A stretch of 5,597 nt of DNA from Calditrichaeota bacterium AABM5.125.24 (GTDB lineage: Bacteria; Electryoneota; AABM5-125-24; Hatepunaeales; Hatepunaeaceae). The stretch spans positions 1 to 5,597 of the forward strand of contig MWJR01000089.1 in NCBI GenBank assembly GCA_002127415.1, read 5' to 3'. Below, piece by piece: positions 1-4,786 of the stretch. Numbering within the stretch: the stretch's first letter is position 1; every line of letters begins with the position of its first letter. Position numbers and translations under genes: made by a program. The notes below the pieces were generated by a model, which saw only the letters and a list, made by a program, of their open reading frames with translations, searched no databases and had not been told where the DNA came from.

Positions 1-37
1 CCTGACCGATAACAGCCGGGAACGGCAGAGCCGCTTC

Positions 38-70
38 GGATTGCGGATTGCGGATTGCGGATTGCGGATT
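38..70. repeat. Heptanucleotide tandem repeat GGATTGC, about 4.7 copies
   Basis: Four perfect copies of GGATTGC (38-65) are followed by a partial GGATT (66-70). The array sits in the spacer just past the 3' end of the envC-like gene, 27 bp from its stop codon. Being outside coding sequence, it can expand or shrink by polymerase slippage without harm. Heptamer arrays of this sort are known as short tandemly repeated repetitive sequences in some bacteria, notably cyanobacteria. No function can be read from it. Confidence 0.9.
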
Positions 71-96
71 TAAGCCCGGAATTCGCTGTTTACCTG

Positions 97-1332
97 TTAC
101 CGTTCCAGCCATTTTATTGGGTCCTGCTTCTTACGCTTGGCCCAGATCTCGAAGTGGAAGCTGCTTTCCATTCCGGTGTCGCCAACCTCACCCACCGGCT
201 GACCCGGGCCGACCACCTCCCCCTCGGAGATCAGGATGTTCCCCAGTCGGGCATAGACGGTGTAGTAGCCGTCGCCGTGGGATAGGATTACCGTGTTGCC
301 AAATCCGCGCAGCCAGGCGATGCGGGTGATCTGCCCCCGTGCTACCGCATAAACCGGATCCCCGACGGATGCGGCTATGTCGATACCAGGATTGATGGTG
401 GTTGTGCCGAGCCTGGGATGGACGATGCGTCCGAAGGGATGCACAACATTCCGTTTCCTTAGCGGCCACGGGAGCTTACCAGCCAGCTTATTGAATGGCA
501 GGTCCGGCTGCCATACCGGCATTGAGGGGTGGCTGCGCCCCTCCAGGCGGTCGATCTCCCGCTCTATCTCCTCAAGCGAGTGTCGGCGTTCCTCGATCAG
601 GGCTCGCAGCAGCTCGGTGTCGCCCGATATCCTGTCCAGGAGCCTGCTCTTCCGGGAGCGTTCCGCAGCGAGCTCGCGCTCTTCAGCCCGACGGGAGGCG
701 ATCAGGGTCCGCACCTGTTCAAGCTCGCTGAGCTGCCGCGCCTTCTCGATGGTCATCTTTCGCCGGAGCTCCTTCCGTTCCAGGCGGTCGGTGATCACCC
801 TATCGCGCTGATCGCGCAGCTGTTTCAGGCGGGTCCGGTCATAGCGCTCGACGGCATGGAGGTAGTGCTGACGGCGCGAGAGGTCGTTCACATCCGTTGC
901 GCTCAACAGAAGCAGCAGCCTGTCACCGTTCAGCCGCCGATACATATAGGATATTCGCTCTCCGACCTGCCGACGCATTTCGGCCAGATCGGCTTCATCT
1001 TCGGCCAGTTTATTAGATAGAGCCTCGATCTGGTTCTGAAGTTTTCTGATGTTCCGTTTCAGCTTTTCAAGGCGCACGCTTCCACTACTTTCCTTTCGTT
1101 TCAGCTCTTTCACCAGCCGTCGACGCAGCTCGATCTGACGGTCGATGTCTTCCAGCTGCTGGATTACGCCCCGTCGGCCGGTCTCAGCCTGCTCAATACG
1201 GGCTTCGAGCTCCCGGATCTCCAGCCTGAGCCGTTCGACCTGGTCTCCGGATGGAGGTGCGGCTCGGCAGATACACGCCAGTGTGAGGATGAACAGCGCT
1301 GCTGCGGTGATGTAACAGTCTTTTAAGTGCAT
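97..1332 (-). CDS. EnvC-like murein hydrolase activator (coiled coil + degenerate LytM/M23 domain)
   Basis: This is a 411-residue secreted protein built like E. coli EnvC (about 420 residues). Residues 1 to about 25 form a Sec signal peptide with a hydrophobic core (AALFILTLAC). Residues 30-265 are Arg/Glu/Leu-rich heptad coiled coil, and about 295-411 form a LytM/M23 fold (GIDIAASVGDPVYAVARG, then GFGNTVILSHGDGYYTVY, then FHFE). Measured against active LytM enzymes, the zinc-ligand His is Asn314, Asp318 is kept, the catalytic His of YxHL is Arg362, and the first His of HxH is Ser391 while His393 remains. Both catalytic histidines are therefore gone, so it is probably not a hydrolase. By analogy with EnvC it would activate a periplasmic N-acetylmuramoyl-L-alanine amidase during daughter-cell separation. 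It is transcribed divergently from the ribosomal operon. The ATG is the only reasonable start, but I see no good Shine-Dalgarno sequence before it. The family call is firm; the partner amidase is inferred. Confidence 0.88.
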   Translation of the reverse strand: MHLKDCYITAAALFILTLACICRAAPPSGDQVERLRLEIRELEARIEQAETGRRGVIQQLEDIDRQIELRRRLVKELKRKESSGSVRLEKLKRNIRKLQNQIEALSNKLAEDEADLAEMRRQVGERISYMYRRLNGDRLLLLLSATDVNDLSRRQHYLHAVERYDRTRLKQLRDQRDRVITDRLERKELRRKMTIEKARQLSELEQVRTLIASRRAEERELAAERSRKSRLLDRISGDTELLRALIEERRHSLEEIEREIDRLEGRSHPSMPVWQPDLPFNKLAGKLPWPLRKRNVVHPFGRIVHPRLGTTTINPGIDIAASVGDPVYAVARGQITRIAWLRGFGNTVILSHGDGYYTVYARLGNILISEGEVVGPGQPVGEVGDTGMESSFHFEIWAKRKKQDPIKWLER

Positions 1333-1366
1333 TACAGTTAAACGGATCTTTTTCGTAACATCAGTT

Positions 1367-1392
1367 CCGGCCGGGTTGAGAATCCGGCTCGG
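1367..1392 (-). other. GC-rich stem-loop in the presumed 5' leader of the envC-like gene
   Basis: CCGGCCGG (1367-1374) can pair with CCGGCTCGG (1384-1392) with one bulged T, around a 9-nt loop. It lies 35-60 nt upstream of the envC-like start codon. No U-run follows on either strand, so it does not look like an intrinsic terminator. A role in the leader RNA is only a guess. Confidence 0.4.
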
Positions 1393-1514
1393 CGTTCAGT
1401 TCTTAATTAGATATGATTCAACAGTGGTAAAGTATTTATTCTAAGTGTAAAATGCAACCCACAGGGGTGATGCGAGTGGGGATAGTGTGGAGGTTAATCG
1501 GGTTTAATTAAAGG

Positions 1515-1541
1515 AAGCTATAACCTGATGTAAGGTAGCTT
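1515..1541. promoter_or_regulatory. Inverted repeat overlapping the rplM -35 box (possible operator)
   Basis: AAGCTA (1515-1520) and TAGCTT (1536-1541) are perfect inverted repeats 15 nt apart. Inside them CCT and AGG can extend the symmetry with a small bulge. The right arm shares its last two bases with the TTGACT -35 element, so a protein bound here could compete with RNA polymerase. There is no identified regulator, and the match could be chance. Confidence 0.3.
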
Positions 1542-1568
1542 GACTTGAATAGAAAGAAATTTTATATT
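1540..1568 (+). promoter_or_regulatory. Sigma-70-type promoter of the rplM-rpsI-rpsB-tsf-pyrH-frr operon
   Basis: TTGACT (1540-1545) is separated by exactly 17 bp from TATATT (1563-1568). Each box matches the housekeeping consensus at five of six positions. Transcription would start near 1575, giving a leader of about 26 nt before the rplM TTG codon at 1601. Position, orientation and spacing fit the main promoter of the whole operon. It is predicted from consensus only. Confidence 0.75.
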
Positions 1569-1585
1569 GAATATCTCAAAAGAAT

Positions 1586-1591
1586 AAGGGA
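1586..1591 (+). promoter_or_regulatory. Ribosome binding site deciding the rplM TTG start
   Basis: AAGGGA lies 9 nt upstream of TTG at 1601. The reading frame is closed by a TGA at 1568-1570 and holds no ATG or GTG between that stop and the conserved L13 N-terminus, so TTG is the only plausible start. Confidence 0.6.
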
Positions 1592-1600
1592 ATTGGTGTT

Positions 1601-2041
1601 TTGAGAACGTTTATCCCCAGGCAGAAAGATATTCATCGGCAGTGGTGGCTGCTGGATGCTGAGGGGCAGCGTCTGGGTCGGCTTGCCACCAGCATTGCGA
1701 TCCTGCTGCGCGGCAAGCATCGGCCGATCTACACCCCGCATCTCGACACCGGAGATTTTGTGGTTGTGGTCAACGCCGAGAAGGTGGTTGTCACCGGCAG
1801 GAAGCTGGACCAGAAGAGCTACTTCAGTCATTCGACATACCCGGGCGGCTCCAGGATAGTATCGCTGAGACAGGCCTTGACACGCAAACCCGAGTGGGTG
1901 ATGCGGCGAGCCATCTGGGGGATGCTTCCTCACAACCGGCTCGGCCGCAGGCTGATCCGAAAGCTCAAGGTTTATAGCGGACCGACCCATCCTCACCAGG
2001 CGCAGCGGCCTGAGGTATGGAGTGGACATATAGGAGGTTGA
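1601..2041 (+). CDS. rplM: 50S ribosomal protein L13
   Basis: A 146-residue protein, the usual bacterial L13 length (about 142-150). L13 binds 23S rRNA early in 50S assembly. Family landmarks are visible along the whole chain: WWLLDAEGQRLGRLAT (15-30), LLRGKHRPIYTPHLDTGDFV (35-54), NAEKVVVTG (58-66), YPGGSR (80-85), GMLPHNRLGRRLIRKLKVY (107-125) and GPTHPHQAQ (127-135). It starts with TTG, unusual for such a highly expressed gene, with AAGGGA 9 nt upstream. It is the first gene of the operon, about 26 nt after the predicted transcription start. In E. coli L13 represses its own rplM-rpsI mRNA; whether that applies here is unknown. The last codons include AGGAGGT (2032-2038), a strong Shine-Dalgarno sequence facing the structured gap that follows. 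Confidence 0.97.
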   Translation: MRTFIPRQKDIHRQWWLLDAEGQRLGRLATSIAILLRGKHRPIYTPHLDTGDFVVVVNAEKVVVTGRKLDQKSYFSHSTYPGGSRIVSLRQALTRKPEWVMRRAIWGMLPHNRLGRRLIRKLKVYSGPTHPHQAQRPEVWSGHIGG

Positions 2042-2086
2042 CAGGTTTGCAAGTTGAAATTATTCACTTATTTGACTTGCAACCTG
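2042..2086 (+). other. Bulged RNA hairpin directly after the rplM stop codon
   Basis: CAGGTTTGCAAGT (2042-2054) pairs with ACTTGCAACCTG (2075-2086), giving 12 base pairs with one bulged T. Two G-U wobbles and two A-T pairs can extend the stem inward, leaving a loop of about 12 nt. The stem begins at the first base after the rplM TGA. No U-run follows, so it is not a standard terminator. It could tune rpsI expression, block 3' decay of the rplM part, or bind a ribosomal protein. Pairing is seen by eye; function is inferred. Confidence 0.6.
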
Positions 2087-2097
2087 AGGAGTTGTGA
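2047..2097 (+). CDS. Possible 16-codon leader ORF in the rplM-rpsI gap
   Basis: TTG at 2047 opens a frame that reads MQVEIIHLFDLQPEEL and ends at TGA 2095-2097. The Shine-Dalgarno AGGAGGT (2032-2038) at the end of rplM stands 8 nt before it, an ideal spacing and the strongest such motif between rplM and rpsB. TTG starts are used by both neighbouring ribosomal genes. The ORF spans the hairpin, so translating it would unfold that hairpin. I recognise no homologue. The Shine-Dalgarno match could also be chance, since it codes for the end of L13. Confidence 0.3.
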   Translation: MQVEIIHLFDLQPEEL

Positions 2098-2114
2098 CTT
2101 GAAGGCTCAAATAA
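2068..2114 (+). other. Competing inverted repeat TTATTTGA/TCAAATAA
   Basis: TTATTTGA (2068-2075) and TCAAATAA (2107-2114) are perfect complements 31 nt apart. The left arm overlaps the inner part of the 2042-2086 stem, so the two folds compete for 2071-2075. Such alternatives are typical of attenuators and translation switches, but this AT-rich 8-bp pair is weak and could be fortuitous. Confidence 0.35.
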
Positions 2115-2161
2115 ACCAAGGAGATGGTTTTAACGTGAAACTACCTGGAGTGCTGATTTGA
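2099..2161 (+). CDS. Possible 20-codon ORF translationally coupled to rpsI
   Basis: TTG at 2099 follows GAGGAG (2086-2091) by 7 nt and reads MKAQINQGDGFNVKLPGVLI, ending at TGA 2159-2161. That stop overlaps the rpsI TTG (2158-2160), a classic arrangement for translational coupling. The frame is open all the way back to the rplM stop, so a longer form from TTG 2054 (36 codons) is possible. A shorter one from GTG 2135, with AAGGAG at 2118-2123, is also possible. No homologue is recognised. It may be a real leader peptide or open by chance. Confidence 0.3.
   Translation: MKAQINQGDGFNVKLPGVLI
2113..2130 (+). other. Small hairpin presenting a Shine-Dalgarno-like AGGAGA loop
   Basis: AAACCA (2113-2118) and TGGTTT (2125-2130) pair perfectly around the hexaloop AGGAGA. 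The loop would show an anti-16S sequence to the ribosome upstream of GTG 2135 and the rpsI start. At 6 bp it is only marginally stable. Confidence 0.3.
2147..2150 (+). promoter_or_regulatory. Ribosome binding site deciding the rpsI TTG start
   Basis: GGAG lies 7 nt upstream of TTG 2158. The rpsI frame has a TAA at 2131-2133 and no other start codon before the conserved S9 N-terminus, so TTG 2158 is fixed. Confidence 0.65.
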
Positions 2162-2550
2162 AAGGTGAGAACTTCTATGCCACCGGTCGTCGGAAGTCCG
2201 CAGTGGCCAGGGTATGGCTGAGTCCCGGCAGAGGGCTCATCAAGGTCAACAATAAGGATCTGATGTCGTATTTTGGCCGTGATACCCTGAGGATGATAAT
2301 TGAGCAACCGTTGCAATTAGCGGGGGGTGCGGATAAATTTGATATTGAAGCCAAGGTCAAGGGTGGAGGCAAGAGCGCTCAGGCCGGTGCGATGAAGCTC
2401 GGAATGGCCAGGGCGCTCGTCGAGTTCAATCCTGAACTGCGGGCACAACTTCGAAAGGGCGGTTTTCTCACCCGTGATCCACGAGAAAAGGAACGCAAGA
2501 AATATGGACAACCCGGCGCCAGAAAGCGGTTCCAGTATTCCAAGCGCTGA
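2158..2550 (+). CDS. rpsI: 30S ribosomal protein S9
   Basis: A 130-residue protein, the standard S9 length. S9 belongs to the 30S head and its C-terminal tail reaches toward the P-site tRNA. Landmarks are YATGRRKSAVARVWL (7-21), the GRG and VNN turn (25-32), QPLQL (50-54), the GGGKSAQAGAMKLGMARAL stretch (69-87), LTRDPREKERKKYG (104-117) and the invariant end ARKRFQYSKR (121-130). Ala74 replaces the usual Gly of the GQAGA motif, a mild change. It starts at TTG with GGAG 7 nt before, and its start overlaps the stop of the possible 20-codon ORF. Its 3' end overlaps the predicted rpsB start by 47 nt. rplM-rpsI pairing is nearly universal in bacteria; the 116-nt gap between them is longer than usual. 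Confidence 0.97.
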   Translation: MKGENFYATGRRKSAVARVWLSPGRGLIKVNNKDLMSYFGRDTLRMIIEQPLQLAGGADKFDIEAKVKGGGKSAQAGAMKLGMARALVEFNPELRAQLRKGGFLTRDPREKERKKYGQPGARKRFQYSKR

Positions 2551-3388
2551 TACCCGGCTTGAGCCTGCGGAACCTGAGGCAGTCAACGGCGGTCCCAGGG
2601 TGACTTTAGATCAGCTCCTGTTGGCCGGTGCGCACTTCGGGCATATCACCCAGCGATGGAATCCGAAGATGAGGCGTTATATCTTTATGGCCCGCAACGG
2701 CATCTATCTTATCGACCTTAATAAGACACAGGCGTTGATAGAGTCGTCCTGTATGGAGGCGGCACGCATTGCAGCCTCCGGCGAGGAGATACTGTTCGTG
2801 GGCACCAAGAAGCAGGCCCGTGACATCGTGGAGGCCGAAGCCAGTCGTGCTTCCTGTCCCTATGTGACCTACCGCTGGCTGGGGGGGATGCTGACGAACT
2901 ACGCCACCATCCGCCGCAGCCTTAAGACCCTCGAAAGCTACGAACGGATGGCTGCCGACGGCACCTATGAGAAGCTGACCAAGAAGGAGCAGCTCTCGAT
3001 CGAGAAGGCCAAGAGTAAGTTGAACCGCACCCTGGGCGGCATTCGCGAGGTGCGACGTCTGCCTGGCGCTGTTTACATTGTGGATACCCAGCGGGAAGCT
3101 ATTGCGGTGGCTGAAGCCCGCAAGCTGGGCATACCGATATTCGCTATTGTGGACACCAATGTGGATCCGGATCTGGTCGATTATCCGATCCCGGCCAACG
3201 ATGACGCCTTTAAGTCGATCTGGCTTATCACCCGGGCCTTCGCAGATGCGGTCATTGAGGGCAGAAAGCGGTTCAAGGACACCCAGGCCCCTCAGGAGGA
3301 GGAGTCCCCAGTGCCGGAGAGACGTTCGCGACGGGTCAGACATCGTCGTTCAGGAAGTCGACGCCAGTTCAGATCCGCAAAGGAATAA
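2504..3388 (+). CDS. rpsB: 30S ribosomal protein S2, with N- and C-terminal extensions
   Basis: A 294-residue S2 from the ATG chosen here. S2 joins the 30S late and helps hold S1. Core motifs are QLLLAGAHFGHITQRWNPKM (37-56), YIFMARNGIYLIDL (59-72), EEILFVGTKKQA (94-105), YRWLGGMLTNYATI (123-136), GGIREVRRLPGAVYIVDTQRE (178-198) and GIPIFAIVDTNVDPDLVDYPIPANDDA (209-235). Two ends are odd. About 32 residues rich in Pro/Glu/Ser precede the core, and the last 23 residues (272-294) contain ten Arg, whereas S2 tails are usually acidic. The start is uncertain. ATG 2504 has AAAAGGAA about 10 nt upstream but lies inside rpsI. GTG 2600 would begin right at the core, with weak GGCGG 7 nt before it. GTG 2474 is also in frame but overlaps rpsI by 77 nt. 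Gene identity is certain; the start is about 60% sure. Confidence 0.95.
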   Translation: MDNPAPESGSSIPSADTRLEPAEPEAVNGGPRVTLDQLLLAGAHFGHITQRWNPKMRRYIFMARNGIYLIDLNKTQALIESSCMEAARIAASGEEILFVGTKKQARDIVEAEASRASCPYVTYRWLGGMLTNYATIRRSLKTLESYERMAADGTYEKLTKKEQLSIEKAKSKLNRTLGGIREVRRLPGAVYIVDTQREAIAVAEARKLGIPIFAIVDTNVDPDLVDYPIPANDDAFKSIWLITRAFADAVIEGRKRFKDTQAPQEEESPVPERRSRRVRHRRSGSRRQFRSAKE

Positions 3389-3408
3389 TCTTTTCAGGAC
3401 AGTGAGAT

Positions 3409-3415
3409 GGAGGAG
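3409..3415 (+). promoter_or_regulatory. Strong ribosome binding site of tsf
   Basis: GGAGGAG lies 8 nt upstream of the tsf ATG (3424) in the 35-nt rpsB-tsf spacer. It is the strongest and best-spaced Shine-Dalgarno sequence of the conserved operon genes, matching the need for abundant EF-Ts. Confidence 0.8.
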
Positions 3416-3423
3416 ACCAAACC

Positions 3424-4020
3424 ATGAGCCCTGTGAGCAGCAAAGATGTGGCGGAGTTGCGCCGAAAGACCGGCCTGGGGATGATGGACTGTAAGAGGGC
3501 TCTGGAGGCGACGGGCGGCGATTTTGATAAGGCCGTTGAATATCTGCGAAAGAAGGGGATTGCCAAGGGTGAATCCCGGGCTGGAAGGGCCACGGGTGAA
3601 GGTGTGGTCGAGGCATACATCCACCCGGGCGGGCGGATAGGGGGCCTGGTCGAGCTGCTCTGCGAGACCGACTTTGTGGCACGTTCGGACGATTTCAAGC
3701 GGCTGGCGCACGACCTGGCGATGCAGGTCGCCGCGGCGGATCCGGTGGCTGTGCGGCGTGAGGATATCCCCGCTGAGAAGATCGAAAAGGAGCTCGAGAT
3801 ATACCGCGAACAGATAAAAGATCAGAACAAGCCAGCTGAGATAGTGGACCGGATCACCAAGGGAAAGCTTGAGAAGTTCTACCAGGAGGCCTGCCTTCTG
3901 GAACAGCCGTTTATAAAGGATACCAAGGTCAAGGTTCAGGATATGGTTCTGGAGGCTGCGGGCAAGCTCAAGGAGAACATCCAGGTGCGGCGATTTATCC
4001 GCTACATACTGGGGGAGTGA
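3424..4020 (+). CDS. tsf: Translation elongation factor Ts, short form
   Basis: A 198-residue EF-Ts, the guanine nucleotide exchange factor that recharges EF-Tu. Residues 5-45 form the UBA-like N-terminal domain (VAELRRKTGLGMMDCKRAL, then GDFDKAVEYLRKKG). The core carries the signature ETDFVARSDDF (81-91), whose Asp-Phe pair disrupts Mg2+ binding in EF-Tu. The C-terminal part has LLEQPFIKD (158-166) and ends with VRRFIRYILGE. E. coli EF-Ts is about 283 residues with a second core subdomain; this one is near the 196 residues of the Thermus protein, which works as a dimer, so dimerisation is likely here too. The chain is complete, with no sign of deletion. rpsB-tsf adjacency is conserved across bacteria. 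It is followed by pyrH after 16 nt. Confidence 0.97.
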   Translation: MSPVSSKDVAELRRKTGLGMMDCKRALEATGGDFDKAVEYLRKKGIAKGESRAGRATGEGVVEAYIHPGGRIGGLVELLCETDFVARSDDFKRLAHDLAMQVAAADPVAVRREDIPAEKIEKELEIYREQIKDQNKPAEIVDRITKGKLEKFYQEACLLEQPFIKDTKVKVQDMVLEAAGKLKENIQVRRFIRYILGE

Positions 4021-4036
4021 GTGCGATAGTCGATGA

Positions 4037-4786
4037 ATGATGAGTGATGAAGGAGTGGGTAAGCCTGCCCTTGCCTATCATCGGGTAATACTGAAGCTTT
4101 CCGGGGACATCCTTAAAGGCAATGAGTCCAGCGGGATAGATTTCAGATTGGTGGATCGTATAGCCGAGGAGATCGCCGCCGCCGTATCGGCTGGCCTGCA
4201 GTTGGGCATAGTAGTAGGAGGCGGCAATCTGTTCCGTGGTTCTGACGCTGAGAAGGTCGGTTACGAAAGGATTACCGCCGACAATATGGGGATGCTTTCT
4301 ACGGTCATCAACGCCCTGGCTATCCAGAATGCCATTGAGAAATGCGGGATAGAGATCCGGGTGATGTCTGCCATCGACATCACCGAGCTGGTCGAGCCGT
4401 TCATCCGTCGCCGCGCCATTCGTCATCTTGAGAAGGGACGGGTGGTTATCTTTGCAGCCGGCACTGGCAATCCTTATTTCACTACAGACACCGCAGCCGC
4501 CCTGCGCGCATCCCAGGTCGGGGCCGAGATCATCCTCAAAGGGACCAAGGTGGATGGGATCTATGACAGCGACCCGGAGTTGAGCAGTGATGCCGTTATG
4601 TTCGACCGACTCGACTATATGGATATTGTGGGGCGCGGGCTTAAAATTATGGATATGACCGCCATCACCTTCTGCCGCGACTATCAGATACCCATCCTGG
4701 TCTTTAACATACTTCAACCTGACAACTTCCGGCAGGTAGTTTTCGGCAAGAGCATCGGAACCAGGGTTATGGAGATCCTGCATTGA
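4037..4786 (+). CDS. pyrH: Uridylate (UMP) kinase
   Basis: A 249-residue amino-acid-kinase-family enzyme that phosphorylates UMP to UDP with ATP. It is a hexameric cytosolic enzyme of pyrimidine nucleotide synthesis, usually GTP-activated and UTP-inhibited. Motifs are RVILKLSGD (16-24; Asp replaces the more common Glu), IVVGGGNLFRG (58-68), ERITADNMGMLSTVINALAIQ (77-97), EPFIRRRAIRHLEKGRVVIFAAGTGNPYFTTDTAAALRA (120-158) and LKGTKVDGIYDSDP (167-180). The start is uncertain between ATG 4037, ATG 4040 and GTG 4055; all lack a well-spaced Shine-Dalgarno sequence. An AAGGAG sits at 4050-4055, too late for the ATGs and touching the GTG. Coupling to tsf, 16 nt upstream, may drive initiation. The tsf-pyrH-frr order is widely conserved. 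The stop overlaps the frr start by one base. Confidence 0.96.
   Translation: MMSDEGVGKPALAYHRVILKLSGDILKGNESSGIDFRLVDRIAEEIAAAVSAGLQLGIVVGGGNLFRGSDAEKVGYERITADNMGMLSTVINALAIQNAIEKCGIEIRVMSAIDITELVEPFIRRRAIRHLEKGRVVIFAAGTGNPYFTTDTAAALRASQVGAEIILKGTKVDGIYDSDPELSSDAVMFDRLDYMDIVGRGLKIMDMTAITFCRDYQIPILVFNILQPDNFRQVVFGKSIGTRVMEILH

Larger units (their letters stand above)
1333..1600. promoter_or_regulatory. Divergent intergenic region between envC-like gene and rplM
   Basis: This 268-bp spacer separates two divergent genes and contains no credible gene. It is AT-rich in the half nearest rplM and GC-rich near 1367-1392. It holds the rplM promoter (1540-1568), an inverted repeat overlapping that promoter's -35 box, and a GC-rich stem-loop in the likely 5' leader of the envC-like gene. 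I found no convincing -35/-10 pair for the - strand gene. Confidence 0.7.

Noticed and set aside
1..36. Intrinsic terminator for the envC-like gene
   Set aside because: Only 4-bp stems (GCCG/CGGC, CGGC/GCCG) are present, with no T-run in the direction of transcription.
529..1020. 163-codon open frame on the + strand inside the envC-like gene
   Set aside because: It is the complement of the coiled-coil region; the repetitive Glu/Arg/Leu codons there keep other frames open.
1562..2029. 155-codon open frame on the - strand opposite rplM
   Set aside because: It would cover the operon promoter and all of rplM, and the composition is not protein-like. L13 on the + strand explains the sequence.
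2069..2120. Internal promoter before rpsI (TTGACT at 2072-2077)
   Set aside because: No acceptable -10 box lies 16-18 bp downstream, and the TTGACT is part of the hairpin and leader ORF sequence.
2039..2161. UGA readthrough extending L13 by about 40 codons
   Set aside because: The frame after the rplM stop is open to 2161, but 40 open codons are not rare by chance, L13 already has its normal end, and no recoding signal is evident.
2606..3343. 245-codon open frame on the - strand opposite rpsB
   Set aside because: It lies wholly inside rpsB and has no recognisable protein features; long antisense frames are expected opposite GC-rich genes with RNY codons.
3995..4783. 262-codon open frame on the - strand opposite pyrH
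   Set aside because: It mirrors the codon structure of pyrH, matches no family I know, lacks a promoter or ribosome binding site, and the + strand frame is an unmistakable UMP kinase.
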